Source of the DNA: Microbulbifer variabilis ATCC 700307
Lineage (GTDB): Bacteria; Pseudomonadota; Gammaproteobacteria; Pseudomonadales; Cellvibrionaceae
Direction of reading: 5' to 3'
Length of the DNA stretch: 64,000 nt
Assembly: GCF_000380565.1 (NCBI RefSeq)
Contig: NZ_AQYJ01000029.1
Span: 744,001-808,000 of the forward strand
This document shows positions 28,889-38,060 of this stretch, one piece after another. Position 1 is the stretch's first letter. Each line of letters starts with the position of its first letter. A program made the position numbers and the translations under genes. Below the pieces are notes generated by a model. It had not been told where the DNA came from, did no database searches, and saw only the letters and a list, made by a program, of their open reading frames with translations.

Positions 28889-29548
28889 GCTTAAAATTAA
28901 ATTATAGGTGGAAAAGCGGCTTTTATTCAGGGTAAAGGTCAATGCCAGGGGTAAAATCGATCTCGATACCTATGTTCATAATTAAAAGTCGGGGCAGCCT
29001 CTATCTATGGTTCTCCGAAGATCCTCGTGCAGGTGAAGGTGCTTGGGGCTACTTCAAGCTGTAGATCCTGGAAAGGGCTTTGAGCCTTACGAGATGCGTA
29101 AACAATGATGTCAAGGAGCTTAGTCTGTTCGCGCATTGTTCACCTGCAGCAACTCCTTCCTAAGAAGCGTTTAAGCTTAGAGGGTTTAACTATAACCTGA
29201 CCTGGATGGTACTTGTGCACCGTATGAAAATTCAATCTGGAGTCAGCCAGGCAATATGTATCGATAAATAAATATTTAATTTTTAACTTAGAAGCCAATA
29301 TTATTCGTGGGTATGTTATTCATCTGTAGAAGAAAATATTCTTCGAGTATAAAAATTCGAAGTTCCCAAGGCTATGAATAGCTTAGAAGATACTAAATAG
29401 ATAGTTATTTTTATATATCAACTTGTGAACAATTTGTACTAAGTATGGTGGGTTCCCAGTCAAGTGGAGTTGGTTATAAAAATTTAGGGAAAAGAGTGAG
29501 TCTTCGAGTAAGCTTAATAGCCGCCTTGATAGAGACGAAGTAGAAAAT
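28889..29548. other. Intergenic region, no recognisable gene
   Basis: About 660 bp between hipB and the secreted protease. Short open stretches occur near 28970-29070 on both strands, but none has a start, ribosome-binding site and family resemblance together. It could be decayed coding DNA. I see no repeat or insertion-sequence scar here. Confidence 0.4.
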
Positions 29549-30415
29549 ATGGATGTGAAAAAAATGAAGTACGTACAGGAATACATTTTTTTAGTTTTGT
29601 TTTCCCTGTCATCCACTGTCAGTGCCATTGTTATCCGTGATGATATTGAAGATGAGAATTACCAAGTACCCACCTCAATACTGCCAGCATTGGCCGACTT
29701 TCCAGGAGAAGGGCACGGGGTCCTGATTTTTCCTCAGTGGGTTGTTACCGCGGCACATGTGACCTGTTCGAAACACCCTAAGGAGATCAATATTAATAGC
29801 CGGCCGCGTAAAATTGCGTCCGTATTCGTTCATTCTGGGCACAAAATGCTACCCGAAGCCCTTATCAAAGAGGCATTAGCTACAGGTGAAGGCATTAAGT
29901 TACAGGAATTCCTCGCAATGTCAGATGATATTGCGTTAATCAAGTTGGAAGAGCCAATCAATGATGTGGAGCCAATCCCTCTCTATCGTGGCAATGACGA
30001 ACTTGGTAAGACTATCCAGTTAATCGGCAAGGGAAGCACGGGTAATGGTAAAGAGGGGCCAAAACCCAATAGCCCACATCGAACTTCTTTGCGTAGAGCC
30101 TTCAATGTTATCTCCAGTGTTGATATGCGCTGGATTTCCTACACATTTGATTCGCCAGCATCTGCTGTTTCACTTGAGGGTATGGCTGGCAATGGCGATA
30201 GTGGCAGCCCGGTTCTTATCGAGGAAGAACAAGGATGGCAGCTTGCTGGTCTTGTTGCTTGGGTTTCCAGCAACAGGGATTTGCGCACGTATCACGGTGG
30301 GCGTTATGGCGATAGAGGAAATAACGTTCGCATCTCTCACTATATAGACTGGATCGATAGTACTATATCTGCCGATGAGCAGGAGCGGAGTTTAGAGTCG
30401 GCCGAAGATAAATGA
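29549..30415 (+). CDS. Secreted trypsin-like serine protease (S1 family)
   Basis: 288 residues. A signal peptide (YIFLVLFSLSSTVSA, cleavage about residue 26) leads into a chymotrypsin-fold domain. The catalytic triad is visible: His in VVTAAHVTC, Asp in DDIALIKL and Ser in GNGDSGSPV. The length fits a single-domain S1 protease. There is no obvious propeptide or C-terminal anchor, so it is probably periplasmic or secreted. Target unknown. A small DUF1330 gene follows 64 bp downstream and may be cotranscribed. Confidence 0.85.
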   Translation: MDVKKMKYVQEYIFLVLFSLSSTVSAIVIRDDIEDENYQVPTSILPALADFPGEGHGVLIFPQWVVTAAHVTCSKHPKEININSRPRKIASVFVHSGHKMLPEALIKEALATGEGIKLQEFLAMSDDIALIKLEEPINDVEPIPLYRGNDELGKTIQLIGKGSTGNGKEGPKPNSPHRTSLRRAFNVISSVDMRWISYTFDSPASAVSLEGMAGNGDSGSPVLIEEEQGWQLAGLVAWVSSNRDLRTYHGGRYGDRGNNVRISHYIDWIDSTISADEQERSLESAEDK

Positions 30416-30479
30416 TTGGTTCCTATGATAATGGGAAAAGGCCTGACGGTGATCTGAGGTTAGATTTGGAGTAAGTATA

Positions 30480-30782
30480 ATGTATGAGATGTTAGTAGGC
30501 CTGGAAGTAAGTAATGATGATATTTACCAAGCGTATCGCGATGCGATGACGCCTATATTAGAAGCGTATGATGGCTCATTTGGATATGATTTCAGGGTGT
30601 CAGAGGTGTTGAAGTCTGAAAGCAGTTTGGAGATTAATCGCGTATTTACGATCAGGTTTCCAGCTGAAGAGATGATGAGCAAATTCTTCTCCGACCCTGA
30701 ATACCGAACTATAAAGGAAAAGTACTTCGAGTTATCAGTGCAGAGCACTACGATTATAGCCGGTTATGAGAAGCATATTTAA
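30480..30782 (+). CDS. DUF1330-family small protein
   Basis: 100 residues. The pattern EMLVGLEVSNDDIYQAYRDAMTPILEAYDGSFGYDFRV..., ending in RFPAEEMMSKFFSDPEYRTIKEKYFELSV, matches the DUF1330 ferredoxin-like (dimeric alpha/beta-barrel) family. Biochemical function is not established. It lies 64 bp after the protease gene on the same strand. Confidence 0.72.
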   Translation: MYEMLVGLEVSNDDIYQAYRDAMTPILEAYDGSFGYDFRVSEVLKSESSLEINRVFTIRFPAEEMMSKFFSDPEYRTIKEKYFELSVQSTTIIAGYEKHI

Positions 30783-31021
30783 AAGAGCAAAATAATTAAT
30801 TTTACCTCGCAACACTTGGTATAGCTCAGTATATTAATGATTAAAGGATTAGCAATATAAGAGAGTTGGTCTTCAATGGATAAATAGACCAGCAAGCTGG
30901 AGATGCGGATAACTAGTAATTGTTCTGGTTGGAATAGTGCCATACAATTTTGGTGTTTGTTTAGTAATGTTGTTATTAAGTAAATGATAAATTTGTGAAT
31001 TAGAGGATGGCCGGAGAGATC

Positions 31022-31447
31022 ATGGAAGCAAATATTCAGTTAATTCAGCCGATAATAGCGCTAGTGATTTGGTCTCTGGTAATGTGGCTATGGATGTACG
31101 CTACGAGATTGCCAGCTATTGCCGCTATGAAAATGAAGTTAGATCCCGAGGCACCAGTTGGCACTCAAATGTCGAAACTTCCGCCAAGAGTTCGCTGGAA
31201 AGCGGATAATTACAATCATCTACTGGAGCAGCCTACTGTCTTCTATGCCATTGTGCTTTCTCTAACTTTCCTTGATGGAGTTACAGAGGTGAATGTTATT
31301 GCTTCTTGGCTGTATGTTGGATTGCGGATACTTCATAGTCTTGTCCAGGTCTTGTGGAATAAGATTGAAATTCGTTTTGTTATTTTCTTTTTATCCAATA
31401 TTCCGTTATTCATTTTAGCTTTCAGCGCGGCAAAAATAGCATTCTAA
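31022..31447 (+). CDS. MAPEG-family membrane protein
   Basis: 141 residues from ATG 31022, chosen because GGAGAG precedes it. The ATG at 31007 is in frame but its AGAGG directly abuts it. Four hydrophobic helices, with RVRWKADNYNHLLEQPTVFYAIVLSL being the conserved loop 1-2/helix 2 region of the MAPEG (membrane-associated eicosanoid/glutathione) family. Bacterial members are mostly uncharacterised; some have glutathione transferase activity. Confidence 0.75.
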   Translation: MEANIQLIQPIIALVIWSLVMWLWMYATRLPAIAAMKMKLDPEAPVGTQMSKLPPRVRWKADNYNHLLEQPTVFYAIVLSLTFLDGVTEVNVIASWLYVGLRILHSLVQVLWNKIEIRFVIFFLSNIPLFILAFSAAKIAF

Positions 31448-31671
31448 AGGGAAAAGAAAAATAGGTGATTTGAACAACCCTTTTACTAAAGCCGTTTGCC
31501 GCTTCCGTTAGGTCATTATTTTTTCTGGTTGTATATAAAACGATCTATTTGGGTTGTGCTTACACTTTGGATAAACCATTTTAACCAATGAAGTGGTAAA
31601 TAGTGTCAAAGGATATACTTAATTGAATTTTTCCGGTTAACTGTGGTGCTAAATATATACAGGTAAATTAT

Positions 31672-32103
31672 ATGATCGATGATAATGCAATTTCAGTCGG
31701 TGGTTGTTTATGTGGAGCTGTACGATACGAGGTGAAAGGGCCGCTGCGAAACGTAGTAAACTGTCATTGTAATATGTGTCAAAAGCTACATGGAAACTTT
31801 GGTCCCCACACAAAAGCTCGCAAAGTTAATATTAAGATAACAAAAGATGACGGGTTAGCTTGGTATAAAACATCAGACATTGCTCGCAGGGGGTTTTGCC
31901 GGGAGTGTGGCTCAGGGCTTTTTTGGGAGCCGTATGAGCTTGATGCAACTGGAATTATTGCTGGATCACTGGATGGCCCGACCGGGTTGAAAACCATGGG
32001 GCATATATTTGTCAGCGAAAAGTCTGATTTTTACGATATTGAGGATAAACATCCTCAGTTTCAACAGTCATCAAATGGCCAATTAGTTAACGACTATAAG
32101 TAG
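31672..32103 (+). CDS. GFA-domain (CENP-V/GFA) zinc protein
   Basis: 143 residues. The zinc-binding cysteines of the GFA family are all visible: GGCLCGAVRYE near the N-terminus, CHCNMCQKLHG, and RGFCRECGSGLFW. Family members were named for glutathione-dependent formaldehyde activation, but most have no proven activity. It is isolated, with its own upstream AT-rich region. Confidence 0.82.
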   Translation: MIDDNAISVGGCLCGAVRYEVKGPLRNVVNCHCNMCQKLHGNFGPHTKARKVNIKITKDDGLAWYKTSDIARRGFCRECGSGLFWEPYELDATGIIAGSLDGPTGLKTMGHIFVSEKSDFYDIEDKHPQFQQSSNGQLVNDYK

Positions 32104-32233
32104 GCAGATATTGTAACTATGAATGATGTGGTTTAGTACTTTTACCGCACTACAAACTTTGTAGGATTATGCAAGGAAGCATTGGACTCCATAGAATACT
32201 TAATAGCAAACCTAATATAAGGGAGCTGCTACT

Positions 32234-33040
32234 ATGACGACAGTAATTGATGTATGGGCTCAGCATCCAACAAAGCGTTTTCTTTCTGAGCCCTTTTTAG
32301 ATACATTGAAGAGGTGGACACGACAAGACTTTGAAGAGTTGCCTCTGGAGTGGACATTGCTGGCGATGGAATCAGCGAATGTCTCCAAGGCGCTTATCTC
32401 TGCTTGGTATGGTCCTAGCGGAGCATTGATTAGTAATGAAGAAGTTCTTGCAATAACCTCGACTCACCCAGACAAATTTTCTGGGCTTGCCTCAGTTGAT
32501 TTGAGAAACCCCATAGAGGCAGTTCAAGAGTTACGTAAATATGTCTGTGAGCATGACTTTAAGGGCTTGCGCATCGTGCAGTGGCTGTGGGAGCTTCCAT
32601 GTACGCATCCCCTTTATTATCCACTGTATGCCGCTTGCGTTGAGCTGGATGTACCTGTTTGTTTGCAAGTTGGGCTCACAGGCCCCTTACGCAGTTCTGA
32701 ATCCGGTCGCCCTATTCATATCGAAAGAGTAGCGCTTGACTTCCCAGATTTGAAGATAGTTTGTGGTCATATAGGTTATCCTTGGCATAACGAGATGATC
32801 GCTTTCGCCACCAAGTTTCCAAATGTGTATATAGATACTTCTGCATATAAACCTAAGCGATACCCCAAAGAGTTGGTTTCATTTATGAAGGCCCATGGCA
32901 GGAATAAAGTGATGTTTGGCACTAACTACCCGATGCTGACACCGGAAGCCTGCATGAAAGAGATGCATCTGTTGGAGCTGGATGAAGAGGTATCGGAGTT
33001 TTTTTTGTATAAGAATGCTGAGAGAGTTTTTAAGCTTTAG
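32234..33040 (+). CDS. Amidohydrolase-family (TIM-barrel) protein with altered metal ligands
   Basis: 268 residues, strong ribosome-binding site (AAGGGAG). The layout is that of amidohydrolase_2 / ACMSD-like enzymes: a strand-1 motif, VCGHIGYPW in the middle, and a strand-8 motif MFGTNYPML. In active family members strand 1 carries HxH and strand 8 an Asp (GSDYP/GTDYP). Here strand 1 reads DVWAQHP and strand 8 has Asn. It may belong to a subfamily with a different or absent metal site. Function unknown; hydrolase or decarboxylase are the alternatives. Confidence 0.72.
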   Translation: MTTVIDVWAQHPTKRFLSEPFLDTLKRWTRQDFEELPLEWTLLAMESANVSKALISAWYGPSGALISNEEVLAITSTHPDKFSGLASVDLRNPIEAVQELRKYVCEHDFKGLRIVQWLWELPCTHPLYYPLYAACVELDVPVCLQVGLTGPLRSSESGRPIHIERVALDFPDLKIVCGHIGYPWHNEMIAFATKFPNVYIDTSAYKPKRYPKELVSFMKAHGRNKVMFGTNYPMLTPEACMKEMHLLELDEEVSEFFLYKNAERVFKL

Positions 33041-33182
33041 TCTGTCCGCTCTAATGACGTCGGCTTTTCAAGACTTCACCTGGCGGTAGCCTGCCTGGTT
33101 AGCGGGTCCCAACAGATGAAGCCATTGTAAGCAATCGTATAGTTTAGAATGCAAAAGTGATTTTATACTTTACTTTTATTTT

Positions 33183-34367
33183 CTATATATCACTATGCGG
33201 ACCAAACACTTCATAAAATATCCTACCGGAATCAACTCCTAGTTCCATAAGTTGTTCCTTAATATTCTTCATGAAACCTGTTGGGCCGCATAAATAGAAA
33301 TCGCCCTGGGTAATGGGCAGCTGTTCCCGGATAAAATCCAGATGCATAAGTCCGGAAAAGCTGTCTCCTTTAGCGCCTGAAGCATACCAGTAGTAGTGTT
33401 TTATGTTTGAATTGACTGAAGATAGTTCCGCAAGTCGTTCCTTGAACGAGTGTTGCTCTTCTTTCTCGCAGGCATGCAAGAACGTAATTTTCCTGCCTGG
33501 CTCTTTTTCATGTATGGATTCCAGCATGGAGAGCAAAGGAGTTAGGCCAACACCTGCAGAAATCAATACAATTGGCTTTATTGAATCTTTTAGAAAAAAT
33601 GCGCCGCTTGGTGGGTAGGCCTCCAGGATATCCCCAACCTCCACAGTTTCATGTAAGTAAGAGGAGACAATACCATCTCTAGGCTGGCTTTCTCTTTTTA
33701 CGCTGATTCTATAGGTTGCACTATTGGGTTTATCGGAGAGTGAATATTGACGGATCTCAAGGTATTCATGTTTTGGAGGTTTTACCCGAATTCCCAGGTA
33801 TTGGCCAGGTTGATAATCAATTACACCATTTCCATCCTCTGGTCTTAAGAGAAAGCTGGTAACCAGCTCAGACTCTACGGTTTTATCCTCTACAATAAAC
33901 TGCCTGGGGCCATGCCAGCCTCCGAAGGTATTTCTTGAGAAGTCATAGAGTTCATATTCTCGCTCTATTAATAACTTCGCAAATAGGTTATAAGCTCTTT
34001 GCCAAGCATCAATAACTTCTGAGGTGAATGTATCCGGCATAACCTCCACGAGAGTGGCAAGCAGATGGTCTCCTACGATTTCGTATTGCTCAGGCTGAAT
34101 AAAATAGCTGGTATGCTTTTGAGCAACCCTCTCAATTAACGGATCCAGGACTGGGAGGTTGTCAATATTCCTTGAGAAAGTTGATATGGCACTGAAGAGG
34201 GCAAATGGCTGTTTACCACTTTCCTGATTGCTCATATTGAATATATTTTTTAACTCAGGATTGCAGGAGAACATTCTATTGTAGAAATACTTTGTGATAT
34301 CTACGCCTGCACTATCGAGTACTGGACTTGTGGCTTTAACAATTTTGATTTCTCTAGATGTCAACAT
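33183..34367 (-). CDS. hmp: Flavohemoglobin, nitric oxide dioxygenase
   Basis: 394 residues, the family's normal length. There is an N-terminal globin domain (about 1-140, with the proximal-His region VAQKHTSYFIQPEQY). A ferredoxin-reductase FAD domain (RQYSLSDKPN, EAYPPSGAFFL) and an NAD domain (LISAGVGLTPLLSML, FYLCGPTGFM) follow. It converts NO and O2 to nitrate in the cytoplasm. It lies 123 bp downstream of a small membrane-protein gene on the same strand. Both are probably driven by the sigma-54 promoter at 34782-34797 under NorR control. Confidence 0.93.
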   Translation of the reverse strand: MLTSREIKIVKATSPVLDSAGVDITKYFYNRMFSCNPELKNIFNMSNQESGKQPFALFSAISTFSRNIDNLPVLDPLIERVAQKHTSYFIQPEQYEIVGDHLLATLVEVMPDTFTSEVIDAWQRAYNLFAKLLIEREYELYDFSRNTFGGWHGPRQFIVEDKTVESELVTSFLLRPEDGNGVIDYQPGQYLGIRVKPPKHEYLEIRQYSLSDKPNSATYRISVKRESQPRDGIVSSYLHETVEVGDILEAYPPSGAFFLKDSIKPIVLISAGVGLTPLLSMLESIHEKEPGRKITFLHACEKEEQHSFKERLAELSSVNSNIKHYYWYASGAKGDSFSGLMHLDFIREQLPITQGDFYLCGPTGFMKNIKEQLMELGVDSGRIFYEVFGPHSDI

Positions 34368-34490
34368 GATTTGCTCCTATATACATCTAACGGAAAATTT
34401 ATCGTGGACAATCCGAAACAGAGGCATTAGTCCAATGCCTGTAAAAATTGCTGATAGTTGCGTTCAGCCAATAAGTGAGAAAGCGGCTAC

Positions 34491-34742
34491 TTATTTCACC
34501 TCTAAAGAGAGGCTATATTGTGCGACGCAGCGGCTTATGTATCCGATTTTTATTAGTGTCGCGCTGATCACCATAAAGATATGGCCAGCGACTTGTGCCG
34601 GAAGGGAGAAATGGTGGGACATGGGGTAGCAGATAACGACAGTTACTATCAAAAAAGGAACTGACAGTAGAAGGGTCAGATTGCCAGCTTTGAGCAGAAG
34701 TTCGAAGCGTCTGCGCAGGACAGGGTTTTCAGTGTCGAGCAT
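34491..34742 (-). CDS. Small two-to-three-helix membrane protein in the NO-response unit
   Basis: 83 residues; ribosome-binding site AGAGG 8 bp before the ATG. Hydrophobic stretches at about residues 18-37 and 47-68, with a charged N-terminus (ENPVLRRRFELLLKAGN). I do not recognise a named family with certainty. It is the first gene downstream of the sigma-54/NorR promoter and precedes hmp, so a role in nitric oxide response or respiration is inferred from position. Confidence 0.65.
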   Translation of the reverse strand: MLDTENPVLRRRFELLLKAGNLTLLLSVPFLIVTVVICYPMSHHFSLPAQVAGHIFMVISATLIKIGYISRCVAQYSLSLEVK

Positions 34743-34781
34743 TTTTAACCTCTATGGCAATTTTGGTTTCGCTATATAACT

Positions 34782-34797
34782 AGCAAGCCCCATGCCA
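34782..34797 (-). promoter_or_regulatory. Sigma-54 (-24/-12) promoter for the membrane protein-hmp unit
   Basis: On the minus strand TGGCAT-N5-TTGCT matches the sigma-54 consensus TGGCAC-N5-TTGCW at all but one position. Transcription would start about 30 bp before the 83-residue gene. NorR, a sigma-54 activator, is encoded divergently, and its boxes lie 55-110 bp upstream of this promoter. Confidence 0.85.
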
Positions 34798-34851
34798 AAA
34801 ATAAAAATGCTTATAAATCAATAATTTGAAGATTTTTTTCGGTTTTAACAT

Positions 34852-34862
34852 GTCATTATGAC
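34852..34862. promoter_or_regulatory. NorR box 1
   Basis: GTCATTATGAC fits the NorR GT-N7-AC core and is a near-perfect palindrome. It lies about 55 bp upstream of the sigma-54 promoter. Confidence 0.8.
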
Positions 34863-34877
34863 TTGATAACTTTATGT

Positions 34878-34888
34878 GTCATAATGAC
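34878..34888. promoter_or_regulatory. NorR box 2
   Basis: GTCATAATGAC, a second GT-N7-AC palindrome 26 bp from the first and differing from it only at the central position. Confidence 0.8.
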
Positions 34889-34896
34889 CTCAATAG

Positions 34897-34907
34897 ATCA
34901 TATGGAC
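34897..34907. promoter_or_regulatory. Possible degenerate NorR box 3
   Basis: ATCATATGGAC matches the core except for the first G. It lies 19 bp from box 2 and close to the norR start. NorR promoters commonly carry three sites, which makes it worth noting, but the match is weak. Confidence 0.4.
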
Positions 34908-34917
34908 CTATGCATGT

Positions 34918-36489
34918 ATGACAGATATCAACGCCAATCTCCTGTTGGAAGTAGCATTGGATCTGGCTAATAGCCTGAACAACAGCGACCGCTTTGAACG
35001 CCTGCTCTCTACTATCCGCAAAGCCATCAAGTGTGATGCCGTGGCCCTATTGGGGTTAAATGAGAATGTACTTACCCCCCTGGCGGTACAAGGGCTTGCC
35101 AGAAGAACGCTTGGCCGCCGTTTTGTAGTCAATGAACATCCGCGCCTTGCCCAGATCTGTGCCTCAGAAAATCCAGTTCGCTTCCCATCAGATTGTGATT
35201 TGCCAGACCCTTTTGATGGCTTACTACTGGATAGGGAAGGGGACTTGCCGGTGCACTCTTGCATGGGTTTGCCCCTGTATTCTGATAACCACTTGGTGGG
35301 CTTGCTAACTCTCGATAGCATGGCTTCAGATGCTTATGGCCAAATTAGTGACAGAACCCTTGAGTTGATAGCAGCCCTTTCTGCAGCAACACTAAAAACA
35401 GCTTTGGAGTTAAAAGAGCTTTCCCTTTCTGCAGAACATGCAGAACAGTTGGTAAAAGAACTGACACAGGAGGCTTTTCTACGAGATGGTGGGGAGCTCA
35501 TTGGAGAGAGCCAAGTCATGAAAGCCCTGCGCAGTGATATTGAGCTGGTAGCAGGTTCTGACTACAACGTCCTGATCCTTGGAGAGACAGGTGTCGGCAA
35601 GGAGTTAGTGGCTCGCACTGTACATAGGCTCTCTTCTCGCAGGGAAAAACCACTTGTTTACCTCAATTGCGCATCCTTAACGGAGACTCTGGCTGAGGCA
35701 GAGCTTTTTGGACATGCAAAGGGCGCTTTCACGGGGGCGGATCGCGAGCGGCCAGGTAAATTCCTTCTGGCGAACGGTGGAACTATTTTCCTTGATGAGG
35801 TGGGCGAGCTACCTTTAGCTGTACAGAGTAAATTGCTGAGGGTGCTGCAAAGCGGTGAAATCCAGCCGGTTGGTAAAGATACAGTCCAGCATGTCGATGT
35901 CAGGATAGTTGCCGCAACAAACCGGGAGCTGTTGAAGGAAATAGAAGACGGAGGTTTCAGGGCCGACTTGTATCACCGTCTTTCTGTATATCCACTGGAA
36001 GTTCCACCCTTATCACAAAGAGAGAATGATGTTCTGTTACTGGCGGATTACTTCCTGGAAAAGTCCCGTAGAAAGCTGGGCTTTCGTCAACTCAGATTGT
36101 CGGCAGAGGCCTCACGTAAATTAAAGCGTTATGGTTGGCCGGGGAATGTAAGGGAGTTGGAGCATATCATTAGTCGTGCAGCCTTGAAGGCCAGAAAGGG
36201 CTCCTCTCCGTCAGAGATTGTATCGTTAACCGCTGCGCATATAGAGATTCCTGACGATATCATGGCACAGCCAGAGTTTGAGAAACCGGCTCAACCACCG
36301 CTGGAAGTTGTGAATCTCAGGTCTGCGACCGAGGATTATCAGCGCGATCTTATAAAGCATACGCTGACTAACTGTGATGGGAATTGGAGTCGAGCTGCAA
36401 AATTGCTTTCTATGGATAGAGGAAATTTGGTTCGTCTTGCAAAACGATTAGGCGTCTATATTAAGAAAGAGGTTGTGGGCGGAAAGTGA
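34918..36489 (+). CDS. norR: NorR-type nitric-oxide-sensing sigma-54 activator
   Basis: 523 residues. An N-terminal GAF domain (about 1-170) would bind the iron that senses NO. The AAA+ domain (about 190-420) has Walker A GETGVGKE (222-229), the sigma-54-contacting GAFTGA loop (269-274), Walker B FLDEVGELP and the arginine-rich end. The C-terminal Fis-type helix-turn-helix reads NWSRAAKLLSMDRGNLVRLAKRLG. Layout and length match NorR. It is divergent from hmp and overlooks paired NorR boxes, so it should activate the sigma-54 promoter when NO is present and may autoregulate. Confidence 0.92.
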   Translation: MTDINANLLLEVALDLANSLNNSDRFERLLSTIRKAIKCDAVALLGLNENVLTPLAVQGLARRTLGRRFVVNEHPRLAQICASENPVRFPSDCDLPDPFDGLLLDREGDLPVHSCMGLPLYSDNHLVGLLTLDSMASDAYGQISDRTLELIAALSAATLKTALELKELSLSAEHAEQLVKELTQEAFLRDGGELIGESQVMKALRSDIELVAGSDYNVLILGETGVGKELVARTVHRLSSRREKPLVYLNCASLTETLAEAELFGHAKGAFTGADRERPGKFLLANGGTIFLDEVGELPLAVQSKLLRVLQSGEIQPVGKDTVQHVDVRIVAATNRELLKEIEDGGFRADLYHRLSVYPLEVPPLSQRENDVLLLADYFLEKSRRKLGFRQLRLSAEASRKLKRYGWPGNVRELEHIISRAALKARKGSSPSEIVSLTAAHIEIPDDIMAQPEFEKPAQPPLEVVNLRSATEDYQRDLIKHTLTNCDGNWSRAAKLLSMDRGNLVRLAKRLGVYIKKEVVGGK

Positions 36490-36540
36490 TGTTATGATTG
36501 CGTAATATAAATCTCACTTTTTTACAGTTAAGAGAAAGGC

Positions 36541-36807
36541 ATGAATAAGGATATTACGTTTTCAATGGCTATTGGATTGCTAGCTTTATTAGTTGGCGTG
36601 GTGACCTTCATGTATAACTGGCTTATTGTCGGTGGTGGTTGGGAGTATTTTGGAGTCTTCCTATTTCCAGGGAATCTAATCTTATCTCTGTTCACAGAAG
36701 AAATAGATTTTTGGCCAAAGTTTGCTTTACAAATGAGTGGCCAGTTTTCAGTAATTTTTTCTGTTGCTTACTTGGCGAGGCGGGCTTTGAAGGAGGTCGT
36801 CAGCTAA
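36541..36807 (+). CDS. Small membrane protein, unknown function
   Basis: 88 residues, ribosome-binding site AGAGAAAGG before the ATG. Two clear hydrophobic helices (about 8-30 and 63-80) flank a short loop (EEIDFWPK). No family recognised. It follows norR by 51 bp on the same strand and may be cotranscribed. Confidence 0.55.
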   Translation: MNKDITFSMAIGLLALLVGVVTFMYNWLIVGGGWEYFGVFLFPGNLILSLFTEEIDFWPKFALQMSGQFSVIFSVAYLARRALKEVVS

Positions 36808-37179
36808 TAGAGTGCTCATAAGCTTTTTTTAAAGTTGAGTTGTTAGTGCTGCTAATTAAATAACGGTTTGAATTTTAACAGAATCTTTATTGTCTAATAG
36901 GGTTGGGTGAGAGCAAGTAAGTTACTCACCTTTTGCGAGTAATTATAAATCAATCCTATTCGGCGACACACAATATATCAAATAAGTGCCAGCTAAATCA
37001 AAAGATGGAAAGGGGTTGGTCTCTACATCTTTTATTAAGCTAGATGGTATTGTTGGCTTTCAAAAAGCGGGTATTTCTTGAGGAAAGCGTATCTGGGCAT
37101 GACAAATTAAATATTTTGTGAATTCTTTTAAAGATATACTCCTATGCGCTCAAGTTAAAAAGACAATTACATTTTTAAT
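36808..37179. other. Intergenic region before the IS66 scar
   Basis: About 370 bp, AT-rich, with no convincing gene. It probably includes the outer, unrecognisable part of the decayed insertion sequence that follows. Confidence 0.4.
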
Positions 37180-37795
37180 GAGGATGAATGGCTGCAATGC
37201 TGTAGAGCTTTTGCTCCGCGAAGAGACGATTAACCCAAGTCATTGTAGTGCACACACTAGACGCAAATTTGCACCAATTTCCAAGTCTACACAGAACAGG
37301 CGGACTGGCCAAGCAGGTTATGTACTTTTATAGGAAACTATATCGGATAGATTCAAAAGCCGAAGGTGATAGCTAACTGCAAAGCAGTGATGTGATTTAC
37401 GGCAAGAGGAGTCCAGGCCGATTGCGGCTATCCGTAAAACAGGCTAGATGAAAAGTAATCAAAGCTGCTACCCAAGTCTCCACTCAGTAAGGCCATAGAA
37501 TACGGCCTAAAGCACTGGAAAGGACTTTATGAGCTTTTGAAGGGTGGCCGCATCGAAATCGAAACCAATTTCGACTGAATAAAAAATCAAACCCTTCGTA
37601 AGGTATCGAAAAAACTACCTGTAAGCATCTTCACTCGAAGGGGTTGATTCACTGTACTTACACTTTAGCTATTTTGCAAATAGCCAAGATCTACGGTATT
37701 GCTACATATAAGTATTATGTGGAGGTACTTGGAAAGTTCCACGCAATCAGTCTGTAGAGAGCTATGAAACATTACTACCCTGGAATTCTAGCCTA
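37180..37795 (+). pseudogene. IS66-family transposase (TnpC) remnant, multiple frameshifts and stops
   Basis: Reading all three forward frames recovers consecutive blocks of the IS66 transposase C-terminal half: CSAHTRRKFAPISKS.., then KLYRIDSKAEGDS, then RQEESRPIAAIRK, then SPLSKAIEYGLKHWKGL and GGRIEIETNFD, then IAKIYGIATYKYYVEVLGKF, and finally MKHYYPGIL. The blocks are collinear with IS66 transposases but shift frame at least four times and include stops, so the element is dead. The N-terminal half and both terminal repeats were not found. Confidence 0.8.
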
Positions 37796-38060
37796 ACAAA
37801 GTTGGGCTGGGAGAGTCGGATTGATATTTTCTGCTAACAATATAAACTATTGGCGACCCCCTTTCTTGCTAGGCATCCTTTGAATGTACCCTCAACCTTG
37901 TAATTCCTGAACTTCAAATACAATTTTATCCTGCGAGATGGTAAGATTGCTTGCAATACATTGTATAGCCGCACTCAATGTTTGTACGAATTTCACTCAT
38001 AAGTGATTTCTACTACTTGAGTAACAACTAGTTAAATACAACTAAAATAGAGAACTAAGT

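Noticed and set aside
28970-29075. Short + strand frame (FIIKSRGSLYLWFSEDPRAG...) as a gene remnant
   Set aside because: Too short and with no family match I can name; left as intergenic.
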